From contig NZ_JACGYX010000003.1 of the NCBI RefSeq assembly GCF_014119005.1, positions 248,001 through 312,000 of the forward strand: 64,000 nt of DNA, in the 5' to 3' direction. The DNA comes from Psychrobacter sp. GP33. Lineage in GTDB: Bacteria > Pseudomonadota > Gammaproteobacteria > Pseudomonadales > Moraxellaceae. Shown here one piece after another: positions 9,364 to 18,509 of the stretch (position 1 is its first letter; each line of letters starts with the position of its first letter). Made by a program: the position numbers and the translations under genes. Under the pieces are notes generated by a model. It was not told the DNA's origin, searched no databases, and saw only the letters and a program-made list of their open reading frames with translations.

Positions 9364-9963
9364 ATGCATAAAAAGAAACAAAACATTATGCAAGACAAAT
9401 CATTGTCGATAGATATTGCAACGTTAAATCAATATGAGCCTAAGTATTTACAGGCGCAGATGGTAACGGCAGTTATCCTTGCATTGGGCAGTAATCATCG
9501 CGCCACAGAGTATTTATCGCGTGTGCGTGAAAAACTCGCGACCCTTGGCAAACTAAAATGCTCTGCTGCCTTTGAAAATCCAGATTTTACAGCGACCAAA
9601 GAGCAGCCAAAGCCGAATTATACCAATCAGTGTGTTTATTTAGAATTAGACTCAGGAATGAGCTTGCAACAATTACAACAATTATTCAAATCATTTGAAG
9701 GTGAGTGTCATAGAGTCCGTGAATCGGCATCTATATTACCTGCGTTGTCTGAAGGTAGCTTAGCTCAAACTGAATTATCTCAAGTTGTCTTGCCACCAAG
9801 TGCATGGCGACAAGTCACAATGGATATTGATATTTTATTGATAAAGTCAGAGGATAATGAGGCGAGTGGCAGCTGCTGGATAATAATGGCAGATCGTTAT
9901 CCCTTTAAGGCACATGAAAATGCTGGGATAACTGCATTAATTGCAAGAGATGTCTTATTTTAA
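9364..9963 (+). CDS. folK: HPPK, 6-hydroxymethyl-dihydropterin pyrophosphokinase
   Basis: The product pyrophosphorylates 6-hydroxymethyl-dihydropterin, the step after FolB. Recognisable blocks of the 199-residue protein are [17 protein letters not shown], with the GSN loop, and [13 protein letters not shown], the Mg-binding DxD strand. The usual GPRxxDLDIL motif is degenerate here, since the GPR is not conserved, so the enzyme is divergent. The ATG at 9364 is 4 nt after the AAGG that overlaps the folB stop; a second ATG at 9388 is possible. The open frame extends further upstream inside folB but without signals. It ends 9 nt inside the 3' end of convergent cysE. Confidence 0.8.
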   Translation: MHKKKQNIMQDKSLSIDIATLNQYEPKYLQAQMVTAVILALGSNHRATEYLSRVREKLATLGKLKCSAAFENPDFTATKEQPKPNYTNQCVYLELDSGMSLQQLQQLFKSFEGECHRVRESASILPALSEGSLAQTELSQVVLPPSAWRQVTMDIDILLIKSEDNEASGSCWIIMADRYPFKAHENAGITALIARDVLF

Positions 9964-10896
9964 TTCAGTATTTGTATGATCTGCGTTACTTTCCAAGTGA
10001 TTTAAATCACTGTTATTTAAATCACTTCGACCAATCACATCGATATCTTCTAAGCACAATTTATCATACTCTTTTGTGCAAAAATCAGGATCAATCTTGC
10101 ACATTGCTGCTTGCAATTGATCAAGGCGATTTTCTGATTGTTGAATATGTTCGAGCATTTTAGCAAAAGCTTCAGCAACAGGGTCTTGGGAATAAGGGTC
10201 GATACCATACGCTTGAAAAGCGGTTTCTCGTGCTGTAGGACGCTTAGTGCTGGACTCTGACTGACTGTCTAATAATGATATCGCTTTTTCTTGCGGTACT
10301 ACCTTATCGGCGCTACTGGATAACGGATTACCTTTTTCATCATGATGCTCTGATATCATGCGTGCTGCGCTACCAACCATCGTTGCGCCTGCTGGCACAG
10401 CTTTTACCACGACTGCATTGGAGCCGATTTTAGCATTCTTGCCCACGGTAAAAGGACCCAATACTTTAGCACCGGCACCAACAATTACCCCATCTTCTAA
10501 AGTCGGATGACGCTTGCCATTATTCCAGGAGACACCGCCCAGAGTAACGCCATGATATAAAGTCACGTCGTTACCAATCTCAGCGGTCTCACCGATGACC
10601 ACACCCACACCGTGATCAATAAAAAACCGGCGACCAATTTTGGCAGCCGGATGAATTTCGATACCAGTCATAATACGTGAACCGTAAGAGATGACGCGCG
10701 CTGATAGTTTGTGGTCATGTTTCCATAGGTAATGTGCGCTGCGATGTAGTATAAGCGCATGAATACCTGGATAGGTGAGTATGACTTCTAAGCTATTGCG
10801 CGCAGCAGGATCCCGAGTAAAGACGGCATCAATATCTTCTTTTAAGTCTTTTCTAATGTGGCTGAATGATTTGAATAAGGCGGTTGGCAATGACAT
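9955..10896 (-). CDS. cysE: Serine O-acetyltransferase
   Basis: This enzyme makes O-acetylserine from serine and acetyl-CoA, the first step of cysteine synthesis. It is the short-N-terminus type: the left-handed beta-helix begins early, with [24 protein letters not shown] near residues 78-99, then LYHGVTLGG and [14 protein letters not shown]. The His/Asp pair in FFIDHG and the LYHGVTLGG loop form the active site in the family. After about residue 190 there is an extra tail of about 120 residues, polar and charged, absent from typical CysE; it contains a possible helix ([20 protein letters not shown]). Its 3' end overlaps that of folK by 9 nt. Confidence 0.92.
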   Translation of the reverse strand: MSLPTALFKSFSHIRKDLKEDIDAVFTRDPAARNSLEVILTYPGIHALILHRSAHYLWKHDHKLSARVISYGSRIMTGIEIHPAAKIGRRFFIDHGVGVVIGETAEIGNDVTLYHGVTLGGVSWNNGKRHPTLEDGVIVGAGAKVLGPFTVGKNAKIGSNAVVVKAVPAGATMVGSAARMISEHHDEKGNPLSSSADKVVPQEKAISLLDSQSESSTKRPTARETAFQAYGIDPYSQDPVAEAFAKMLEHIQQSENRLDQLQAAMCKIDPDFCTKEYDKLCLEDIDVIGRSDLNNSDLNHLESNADHTNTELK

Positions 10897-11075
10897 AAGG
10901 CGTCCTATCGTATTTTTGATTACAATCTCTTTAGTTATAGCAGCTTTGTATTATAAAACATAGCCATGAGTTATAAATAAAAACAGATTGGAATCTAACA
11001 TTAGTTTTTTATCTAAAGGCGACCATTTTTGTCCGCAATACTGCCACATGTATTTCGCCTTCACTGCAATATCTA

Positions 11076-11516
11076 TTAGTTGCTGGTAGTATATTTTAGC
11101 AACTCGACCACTTGTTCAGGTGTTTGCGCCCATGCCATTGCTGCAGCGTCAACTTCTTTCAATGGATGAATAATATCCTCAGCATGCAGCGTGATATACG
11201 GCTTGCCCAAGGCAGCACAGCAGCCAGCGTCGAATGCAGCGTTCCATTGTTTGTATTTATCACCGAAACGAATAATAGCTATATCGCATTTTTGTATGAG
11301 GTTTTTAGTACGAATCGCATTGACCTTCGACGATTTATGGTCACGCCAGAATGAATTATCGTCTTTACCCAGCACATCGCCAGCCGCGTCGCTAGCTTCA
11401 TGTTCGGTCACAGCAGATGTGAACTCAATGGGAAGACCAAGTTCTTTTGCGCCTTGCATGATTTTCTGACGCCAATCAGTGTGTATTTCTCCAGATAAAT
11501 AGACTGTCCAATTCAT
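11076..11516 (-). CDS. ytoQ: YtoQ-family protein
   Basis: This small cytosolic protein of 146 residues begins MNWTVYLSGEIHTDWR and contains IQKCDIAIIRFGDKYKQWN and AFDAGCCAALGKPYI. These match the YtoQ family, which is distantly related in fold to nucleoside 2-deoxyribosyltransferases. The length is the family norm. No biochemical function is established for YtoQ. It is a single gene between cysE and trmJ, all on the minus strand, separated by gaps of about 180-190 nt, so it is probably transcribed on its own. Confidence 0.85.
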   Translation of the reverse strand: MNWTVYLSGEIHTDWRQKIMQGAKELGLPIEFTSAVTEHEASDAAGDVLGKDDNSFWRDHKSSKVNAIRTKNLIQKCDIAIIRFGDKYKQWNAAFDAGCCAALGKPYITLHAEDIIHPLKEVDAAAMAWAQTPEQVVELLKYTTSN

Positions 11517-11710
11517 AATTAACTCCGTTTTATTATTAAATGATGTGCAACTGCTAGTTAGCGATTGCTGGTATTGATTATAAAAATAATAACTACTAAA
11601 TGTTGGGTGTGGCGCGCAGTAGTATATCAGTCGCAGTCAATATAGGGTAGCCAATGCTAATATCTCTAATACTGATAAAAGTTCAGCGCGATATACTTTA
11701 TACGTAAGCT

Positions 11711-12577
11711 TTAGTCTTTTAGAAGTTTAGCGACTAAGGCGCTTAATAACTGAAACTCTTTTTGGTCCAGTTGTATACGTGAACCAAGACGTGATAAGCG
11801 TAATGGTAATGATCTTAGATGATCGCTATCAGCAAGACCACGCTGAACCATCAGCTCAGTGACGCGCACCGTTAATTGTTGTAGCTGCTGTTGAGTAATG
11901 GCTGGCTCATCCCATTGTTGCCGAATATAAGTGTTTAATATGGGTGACACATGACTGTTTGACGCTTCATTATTATCTATTGTTCCACCACTATACATAC
12001 TGCTAGAGATGTGAGTTTGAGCATAAGCAAAAATAAAGCTGGCAATCACCTGCACAGCCGAGGCGACATTAAGAACAGGATAATCGGAATTGGCATCAAT
12101 CTGAATATGGTAATCGGCATACCCTAACTCTTCATTGGTCAATCCACGATCTTCACGACCAAATAGTATAGCGATATTAGGTATGGCATCAGTGCTATTT
12201 TGCTTATTAGTAAGGCTCTGATTGTCAATAAAGTCCAGCATAATTTTGGCTGCTTGTGTCGGCGTGACTACAGGGCGCGGCATATGACGGCTGCGGCTGC
12301 TGGCAGCAAAAACCAGTTGGCAATCAGCGATAGCTGTCTCTAATGTCGGGGTAATCGTTGCGGCTGCCAAAACGTCGTTGCCACCTGCCGCATGGGATAC
12401 GCTGGTCTCATCAATAGGCAGTTTAGGATTAACCACAGTCAAGCGTGACAAACCCATGGTATGCATTGCCCGTGCTGCTGAGCCGATATTTGCTGGTAAG
12501 GTGGTATTTACCATAACAACTTGCAAACAAGATAAATAATCGTGAACGGTATGTTCTGCTACAAATGGATTACTCAT
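11711..12577 (-). CDS. trmJ: tRNA (cytidine/uridine-2'-O)-methyltransferase TrmJ
   Basis: This SPOUT-class methyltransferase modifies the 2'-O of nucleotide 32 of tRNAs. Three SPOUT motifs are clear: TTLPANIGSAARAMHTMG near the N-terminus, AILFGREDRGLTNEEL in the middle, and YPVLNVASAVQVI, which forms the trefoil knot that binds S-adenosylmethionine. The C-terminal part carries the helical extension typical of TrmJ. The start codon overlaps the stop of the Hpt gene by one base (TAATG), so the two are translationally coupled. Some relatives in the family are annotated TrmH-like; the motif set here favours TrmJ. Confidence 0.9.
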   Translation of the reverse strand: MSNPFVAEHTVHDYLSCLQVVMVNTTLPANIGSAARAMHTMGLSRLTVVNPKLPIDETSVSHAAGGNDVLAAATITPTLETAIADCQLVFAASSRSRHMPRPVVTPTQAAKIMLDFIDNQSLTNKQNSTDAIPNIAILFGREDRGLTNEELGYADYHIQIDANSDYPVLNVASAVQVIASFIFAYAQTHISSSMYSGGTIDNNEASNSHVSPILNTYIRQQWDEPAITQQQLQQLTVRVTELMVQRGLADSDHLRSLPLRLSRLGSRIQLDQKEFQLLSALVAKLLKD

Positions 12578-12951
12578 TAATTATTCAGCCGTTGATTGAT
12601 TTCATTTTCAACCTCTTTTAATGCTAGCGCTAGTGCTTCGACAAGTAACCTTGATTGGTCGATTTTCTGAGCGCTGCAGGCAGATTGAAGTTGATCGCTA
12701 AGATTAATCAGCTGTATTGCACCCAAATTGGCGCTTCCTCCTTTTAATGCATGAGCAGCTTCAAAACCTGCCACATTATCATTATTTGTCAAGGCGGAGT
12801 ATAACGACGCAATACGCTGTTTACTGTCAGTAAAATAAACTTGAATAAGCTCTATAAAATCCTCTTCGAATAAATCACGCATGTCTTCAAATTGCTCTAT
12901 ATTAATAATTTCCCTATCAATAGAATGCTTGGACGAATGTGCATTAACCAC
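12577..12951 (-). CDS. Stand-alone histidine phosphotransfer (Hpt) protein
   Basis: The 124-residue protein is an Hpt domain and little else. The motif AHALKGGSANLG at residues 66-77 places the phosphorylatable histidine at H67, followed by the usual GGSxNLG helix turn. The N-terminal half, MRDLFEEDFIELIQVYF, fits the first helices of the four-helix bundle. Such proteins shuttle phosphoryl groups between hybrid kinases and response regulators. No hybrid kinase lies in the window, so the partner is elsewhere. It sits 93 nt after dnaE and shares a base with trmJ, an unusual setting for a signalling protein. Confidence 0.88.
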   Translation of the reverse strand: MVNAHSSKHSIDREIINIEQFEDMRDLFEEDFIELIQVYFTDSKQRIASLYSALTNNDNVAGFEAAHALKGGSANLGAIQLINLSDQLQSACSAQKIDQSRLLVEALALALKEVENEINQRLNN

Positions 12952-13044
12952 GATGAGATATCCCTTTAATAAAATGAGAGGAAGCTGCTTCTTTTATTGC
13001 AGGAGCGCTGGCTATCAATGTAAATGTTAGTTATGGAATGTGTA

Positions 13045-16000
13045 TTAGTTATAATGTAAATGTAAGTTATCCGCGTTAATTATACTCTTTAACTGTTGTA
13101 GATTATCATCATTAGGATAGATGCGCCAATGCTCAGACAACCCAACATTAGCAATAGCATAATCTGCATAGATACTTAGCCCAAGCGGAATGCAATTATC
13201 ATTTAGGGGAATGTCTATGTTATTAAGTGCATTATCATCATGATTTTGATTAATATCTTGGTCTAATGCTAATAAATCATTGCCATTTTCATCATATAAA
13301 CTGCTGTCTTCATTTATCACATTATTATTGTAATAATCATTAACGTTGCTATCACTTTGTCCGTCTTGCTCATTACTCTGATTCAGGCGCGGTGCAGGTA
13401 TTAAGTCAGCTTGGGCAGATTTAAGCACCGGTTGCATGCGCGTTAGTAAGTCAATATCGCTTGCATGAATTTTAACACTGATTTTTTTTAGCCAACGCAG
13501 GCGTGCATCAACCATGCTCATGGCATTATCAAGACGGGCAAACAAACGTCCGTCACGCTCACGGATACTGCCTTTGATAATGACCACTTCATCAACTTTT
13601 AATTGTTCTTTGACGCGGTTAAAGCGCTCAGCGTAGCAGCTGACTTCAAGCCTTGAGGTGCCGTCATCTAAAATAATGACGTTACGATTACCGAAGTTGG
13701 CAATATCAATGATTAATCCTGCAAAATAACAGCTGCCGTTATAGCCAGTATCAGCCAATTTGTCGAGTCGTGCACCTGAGGTATAGCGCTTTAGCTCATC
13801 TAAGTATTCATTGATTGGATGCCCTGTTAAATATAGACCCAAAGTGTTCTTTTCAGCTTTCAGACGGTGCTTGTCACCCCAAATAAGCTCTGGGGTCATA
13901 ACCAGTGGCGGTGCAGCGACGACGCCATCCGTTTCACCAAACAAATCCATCATACCGATTTCGCGGTTTTGACGGTCTTGCTCCGCGGCTTGCACGGCAC
14001 TTGGTAGCTGACTCATTAATGCGCCACGAATCTCATATGCTTCATCTGATGGCAAGTCAGGTCGTAAAATGGCTGCAAAGTCATCAAAACAACCAGCGTT
14101 TATCAGTCCTTCAAGGGTACGCTTATTGACCTTTTTGATATCAACGCGGCGGCAAAAATCATATAGGTCTTTAAAAGGTCCTTCACGGCGGCGCGCATCG
14201 ACGATAGATGCAACAGCACCTTCACCAACGCCTTTAATCGCGCCCAAACCATAAATAATATTGGTCGGCGTATCGGCAACAAAATGCCATTCACTACGGT
14301 TAACCGATGGATTGACTACCGTTAAAGCAAAGTTTTCACGGCAGTCATTGATAAAGAACACCACGTTATCGGTGTTGTTCATATCTGATGTGAGTACGGC
14401 TGCCATAAATTCGGCAGGATAGTATTGTTTTAGATACGCGGTCTGATAGGCGAGTACGCCATAAGCGGCAGAATGCGAGCGGTTAAAACCGTAGCCAGCA
14501 AATTTTTCCATCAAGTCAAACACGCCGCCAGATGTCGCTTCGTCAATACCTTGAGCAGTTGCGCCAGTGACAAAAATATCACGCTGTTTTGCCATTTCTT
14601 CAGGTTTCTTTTTACCCATAGCGCGGCGTAGCATATCCGCCCCGCCCAAGCTATAGCCTGCCATTACCTGCGATATTTGCATGACTTGTTCTTGATAAAC
14701 AATAACGCCATTGGTATTTTCTAAAATGGGCTCAAGATTGGGGTGGTCATAGATAACTTCTTCGCGACCATGCTTACGGTCAATATACATCTCAACCATG
14801 CCAGCATCGAGTGGACCGGGGCGATAGAGCGCGCACATGGCGATAACGTCTTCGATATTGGTCGGTTGCAACTTAGCCAAATACTTTTTCATGCCCATAC
14901 TTTCTAGCTGAAAGACGGCAGTGGTTTTGGCATCTTGCAAGAGCTTATAGGCTTTAGCGTCATCAAGTGGCAAGTCTTCTAATACCAATTCTGCCACGCC
15001 TTCTTTTTTACGGCGCAGGTTAATGTTCTCGACAGCAGCATTAATCACCGTCAAGTTACGTAGTCCTAAAAAGTCAAATTTTACCAGCCCAACCGCTTCG
15101 ACATCATCTTTATCAAACTGGCTGACACGATGACCTTCGTCATCACAGTAAATGGCACTAAAATCAGTAATCTTGTGCGGCGCAATTAACACGCCGCCAG
15201 CATGTTTACCGACGTTTCTGCAAATGCCTTCAAGCTTAATGGCCATCTCCCACACTTCAGTAGCATCTTCATAATCCATATTGTCAGGATTAGAAATCAA
15301 GTCTTTAAGCTGTGGCTCTTGTTCAAGCGCTTGACTAAGTGTGATGCCCGGTGTTTTAGGAATAAGTTTAGACATTTTGCTGGCAAGAAAGTAGGATTTG
15401 CTTTGCGCACGCGCTACGTCTCGTACAACCGCTTTTGCTGCCATCGTACCAAAGGTAATGATTTGCGAAACAGCTTCTCGACCATAGGTCTGCGCCACAT
15501 AATCAATAACGCGGTCGCGACCTTCAATACAAAAGTCAATATCGAAATCGGGCATGGAGACACGCTCGGGATTCAAAAAGCGCTCAAATAATAAGTCGTA
15601 GTGAATAGGATCGAGGTCGGTAATATTGAGTGCATAAGCGACAAGCGAGCCTGCACCGGAACCACGACCGGGGCCGACTGGGACGCCATTGGCTTTTGCC
15701 CAGCGGATAAAGTCCATTACGATTAAAAAATAACCGGGGAAACCCATTGATAAAATAACTTTTAGCTCATACTCTAAACGCTCATCATACCTTTGGCGAA
15801 TATCACTCCAATTATCACTACGTATGTCAACTGGAAATAGTTTGTCTAAACGATTTTCAAGCCCGCGCTGCGATTCTAAGCGAAAGAAAGATTCAGTCGT
15901 CTCACCTTCAGGTACTGGAAACTCTGGTAGTACATTAATACCAAGCGTCAACGTTACATTACAGCGCGTTGCCAAGCGCAAGGTGTTGTCAATAACCTGC

Positions 16001-16746
16001 GGGATATCGGTAAAGAGCTGCTGCATTTGTGCTTGAGTTTTCAGATACTGCTCATCAGAATAAGTCTGCGGACGATTTTGATCGGCGAGTACGTAAGAGC
16101 CAGCAATACAAACCCGCGCTTCATGAGCATCGAAATCGTCTTGCTCCAAAAACCGCACATCATTATGAGCAATGATAGGAATATGATGTTTTGCACCCGA
16201 GTAAATAGCCGCCTTAATAAAGGCGTCTTCACCCGTACGATTGGTGCGCTTAATCGCAAAATATAAGCGATCAGCAAACTGCGCTTGCCACTCTGCAAGT
16301 AGCTCATCGGCTTTTTCCGGCATAGAGCCGACTAAGGCCTGTCCAACGTCTGACTTTTCGGTAAAGAGTACAATCACACCTGCCGCATGCTCAAGAATAT
16401 GACTACGTTTAACAATAGGCACACCATGATTGGCAGGGTCAGCACGACCTTCGGTAAATCCAAGCGACACGATACGAGTGATGTTTTGATAACCCTCATT
16501 ATTCATTGCCAGCAGTACCAAACGCGAGTCCTCATTATCCATGATGACTTCGCTGCCGATAATAGGCTTAATACCCGAACCTAAGCAAGCACGATAGAAT
16601 TTTACCGTCGCATACAGGTTGGATAAATCCGTCAAGGCAAGGGCGCTTTGATTGTCTGCCGCCGCCGCTTTAACCAACGATTTAATACGAACAATAGAAT
16701 CGGTAATGGAATATTCGCTGTGGATGCCAAGGTGTACAAATGCCAT
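13045..16746 (-). CDS. dnaE: DNA polymerase III subunit alpha
   Basis: This is the replicative polymerase of the holoenzyme, 1233 residues against 1160 in E. coli. The N-terminal PHP domain begins FVHLGIHSEYS. The catalytic palm has VGPGRGSGAGSLVAY and PDFDIDF, with aspartates D400 and D402. Helix-hairpin-helix elements, the beta-clamp-binding region and the OB-fold follow. Near the C-terminus, residues about 1121-1184 form a low-complexity Asn/Asp/Ser-rich insert before a last structured stretch of about 50 residues, which accounts for much of the extra length. The ATG at 16746 starts the conserved domain directly, though no strong ribosome-binding site was seen. The hpt and trmJ genes follow on the same strand. 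Confidence 0.97.
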   Translation of the reverse strand: MAFVHLGIHSEYSITDSIVRIKSLVKAAAADNQSALALTDLSNLYATVKFYRACLGSGIKPIIGSEVIMDNEDSRLVLLAMNNEGYQNITRIVSLGFTEGRADPANHGVPIVKRSHILEHAAGVIVLFTEKSDVGQALVGSMPEKADELLAEWQAQFADRLYFAIKRTNRTGEDAFIKAAIYSGAKHHIPIIAHNDVRFLEQDDFDAHEARVCIAGSYVLADQNRPQTYSDEQYLKTQAQMQQLFTDIPQVIDNTLRLATRCNVTLTLGINVLPEFPVPEGETTESFFRLESQRGLENRLDKLFPVDIRSDNWSDIRQRYDERLEYELKVILSMGFPGYFLIVMDFIRWAKANGVPVGPGRGSGAGSLVAYALNITDLDPIHYDLLFERFLNPERVSMPDFDIDFCIEGRDRVIDYVAQTYGREAVSQIITFGTMAAKAVVRDVARAQSKSYFLASKMSKLIPKTPGITLSQALEQEPQLKDLISNPDNMDYEDATEVWEMAIKLEGICRNVGKHAGGVLIAPHKITDFSAIYCDDEGHRVSQFDKDDVEAVGLVKFDFLGLRNLTVINAAVENINLRRKKEGVAELVLEDLPLDDAKAYKLLQDAKTTAVFQLESMGMKKYLAKLQPTNIEDVIAMCALYRPGPLDAGMVEMYIDRKHGREEVIYDHPNLEPILENTNGVIVYQEQVMQISQVMAGYSLGGADMLRRAMGKKKPEEMAKQRDIFVTGATAQGIDEATSGGVFDLMEKFAGYGFNRSHSAAYGVLAYQTAYLKQYYPAEFMAAVLTSDMNNTDNVVFFINDCRENFALTVVNPSVNRSEWHFVADTPTNIIYGLGAIKGVGEGAVASIVDARRREGPFKDLYDFCRRVDIKKVNKRTLEGLINAGCFDDFAAILRPDLPSDEAYEIRGALMSQLPSAVQAAEQDRQNREIGMMDLFGETDGVVAAPPLVMTPELIWGDKHRLKAEKNTLGLYLTGHPINEYLDELKRYTSGARLDKLADTGYNGSCYFAGLIIDIANFGNRNVIILDDGTSRLEVSCYAERFNRVKEQLKVDEVVIIKGSIRERDGRLFARLDNAMSMVDARLRWLKKISVKIHASDIDLLTRMQPVLKSAQADLIPAPRLNQSNEQDGQSDSNVNDYYNNNVINEDSSLYDENGNDLLALDQDINQNHDDNALNNIDIPLNDNCIPLGLSIYADYAIANVGLSEHWRIYPNDDNLQQLKSIINADNLHLHYN

Positions 16747-17047
16747 AGAAGACTCTTACGGATGCAAATAAAAAAGAAGAATACTAATAAAGAGACTAGT
16801 ATAGAAGTAAGAAATACTTAATTATCAATGCTTTAGTTGATAAAAAGGCTGTAATAGCCTTATATTTCTGTCCTAATATTGGGCGCTAATCATAGCATTA
16901 TTTAGCGTCTACAGCCACTTATTCAGTGACGTAGGTATTGTTAGTTGAGCTACATAATAAATGGCTTAGAAATAATATTTACTGAAAATAAGAGTGGTTC
17001 TATAGCAGATTTAAGCAGACCGTTACCTTGTTAAGATATAAAAGGTA
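16747..17047. other. Intergenic region upstream of dnaE
   Basis: About 300 AT-rich nucleotides separate the dnaE start from the terminator of the hydroxyproline cluster. The dnaE promoter must lie here, but no pair of hexamers stands out. No gene, repeat or structured element was recognised. Confidence 0.4.
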
Positions 17048-17092
17048 TTAAAAAAGCCCTCTATATCATAACAATATAGAAGGCTTTTTTAA
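17048..17092 (-). terminator. Rho-independent terminator of the hydroxyproline operon
   Basis: A long stem (TTAAAAAAGCC, one mismatch, TCTATAT; loop CATAACA; complementary arm ending GGCTTTTTTAA) lies 16 nt beyond the stop of the last gene of the cluster. The T-run is present on both strands, but only the minus-strand operon runs into it. Confidence 0.85.
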
Positions 17093-17108
17093 TACTAACA
17101 ATAATAAC

Positions 17109-18368
17109 TCAATGAGATTTTTTACCAAAACGATCAAGCTTATACCCCTTAGGGTCAATAGTGTGTGGATCGTCAAAATAGTACTCAGCAATCATCCGTG
17201 CACTCACGACCGATTGAGTCAAACCTAAATGATGATGACCAAAGTTTAAAAACACTCGCCCAATTCTATCAATGACTGGCAAAGAATCCACTGTCGTTGG
17301 TCTAAAGCCCATCCACGGCACACTATCATCAGTATTTAATGGTGTTTTTAACATAGGCTGTGCATGTTGCAGTAGCTTGTGCGCACGCTGCATATTAGGA
17401 GGCGCATCGAGCCCTGCGTATTCCACTGTGCCCGCTAGGCGTAAACCACCTTCCATCGGTGTCATAATAAAATGCCGATCCAAACTCGATACCGACATGT
17501 TTAAGCGCTTGCTCTCATGCGGCAGCATCAAGTGATAGCCACGCTCAGTATCCAGTGGCACTTTAACGCCCGTAAGTTGTTTGGCTAATGCTTTTGAGTA
17601 AGCGCCTGCTGATAGGACAACTTTAGAGGCAATAATATCGCCGTGGTTAGTTTTTAAGTGAATACCGTCCTCGCTTGGCACAGCTTCAAGCACGTGGCAA
17701 TGCTCAATGATATGACCTCCAAGCTGCCTAAAGGTGTTAGCAAGACTATCGTGAATGGCTTGCAGATTGGTAAAATGTCCAGTCTCGGAGAAGTATAGAG
17801 CATCGAGCTTACTGTTGTCCAAGGCGGGCTCATACTCTGCAATACCTTCTTTGGTTAGCAGATGATTGACCACCCCAACATCATTAAGACGTTTACCATA
17901 ATCGGTTAGTATCTTTAGATTAGTGGGGTGCTCTATGGTTAATAGTGAGCCGCTGGTATGCACCCACTGATTTAGCTCAAATTGAGTTGCAAAGTTTTGC
18001 CATGCCTCTAAGCTGCTTTGATTGAGGTTTAATATCGCCTTATGAATACGGTCAAAAGGCTCAGAGCGCATATTTAACAAGAGCTGTAGCGCCCACGGCA
18101 TCAAACGCGGCAGATAGCGCCAATCTAATCGTAGCGGTCCAGTAGGATTAAGCAGCATGGCGGGAATATGACGTAACATACTAGCGTCAGCAACGGGGAA
18201 TACCTGCTCGGTTGCTAGATGTCCTGCGTTACCTGATGAAGTACCCTTACATATCTCATCGGCTTCGAGTAGGCATACCTTTACCCCACGTGCCTGTAGC
18301 GTTACCGCCGTCGTTAAACCAATAATACCACCACCAATAATATGTATATCGAATTCTTGAGTATTCAT
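17109..18368 (-). CDS. FAD-dependent D-amino acid / D-hydroxyproline dehydrogenase, copy 2
   Basis: This DadA-like flavoprotein has about 419 residues. The dinucleotide-binding motif IHIIGGGIIGLTTAVTLQARG opens the protein, followed by SGNAGHLATEQVFP and, near the end, WMGFRPTTVDSLPVI and NFGHHHLGLTQSV, typical of the DAO fold. The start at 18368 is chosen because the same GAGAG ribosome-binding sequence and the same MxTQxFD beginning occur in copy 1 about 5 kb upstream. The open frame continues 29 codons further without support. The two copies can be aligned along their whole length. In the hydroxyproline pathway this step oxidises cis-4-hydroxy-D-proline to pyrroline-4-hydroxy-2-carboxylate. 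Whether this copy has the same substrate is unknown. Confidence 0.82.
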   Translation of the reverse strand: MNTQEFDIHIIGGGIIGLTTAVTLQARGVKVCLLEADEICKGTSSGNAGHLATEQVFPVADASMLRHIPAMLLNPTGPLRLDWRYLPRLMPWALQLLLNMRSEPFDRIHKAILNLNQSSLEAWQNFATQFELNQWVHTSGSLLTIEHPTNLKILTDYGKRLNDVGVVNHLLTKEGIAEYEPALDNSKLDALYFSETGHFTNLQAIHDSLANTFRQLGGHIIEHCHVLEAVPSEDGIHLKTNHGDIIASKVVLSAGAYSKALAKQLTGVKVPLDTERGYHLMLPHESKRLNMSVSSLDRHFIMTPMEGGLRLAGTVEYAGLDAPPNMQRAHKLLQHAQPMLKTPLNTDDSVPWMGFRPTTVDSLPVIDRIGRVFLNFGHHHLGLTQSVVSARMIAEYYFDDPHTIDPKGYKLDRFGKKSH

Positions 18369-18509
18369 AAGTGCTCTCAACAGGCTAGTATAAATGAGAT
18401 TGATAGGTTCCGATGAGCTATAATATATTTTATAAGAGCAAGCTCTCGGTGTCATAATAAAAGTAAGGGTTTTTATTTATAAAAGTATCAGAAATACTCT
18501 AATTAATAT

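Noticed and set aside
15202-15591. 129-codon frame opposite dnaE
   Set aside because: Antisense shadow of the conserved polymerase catalytic core; no family likeness and no start signal.
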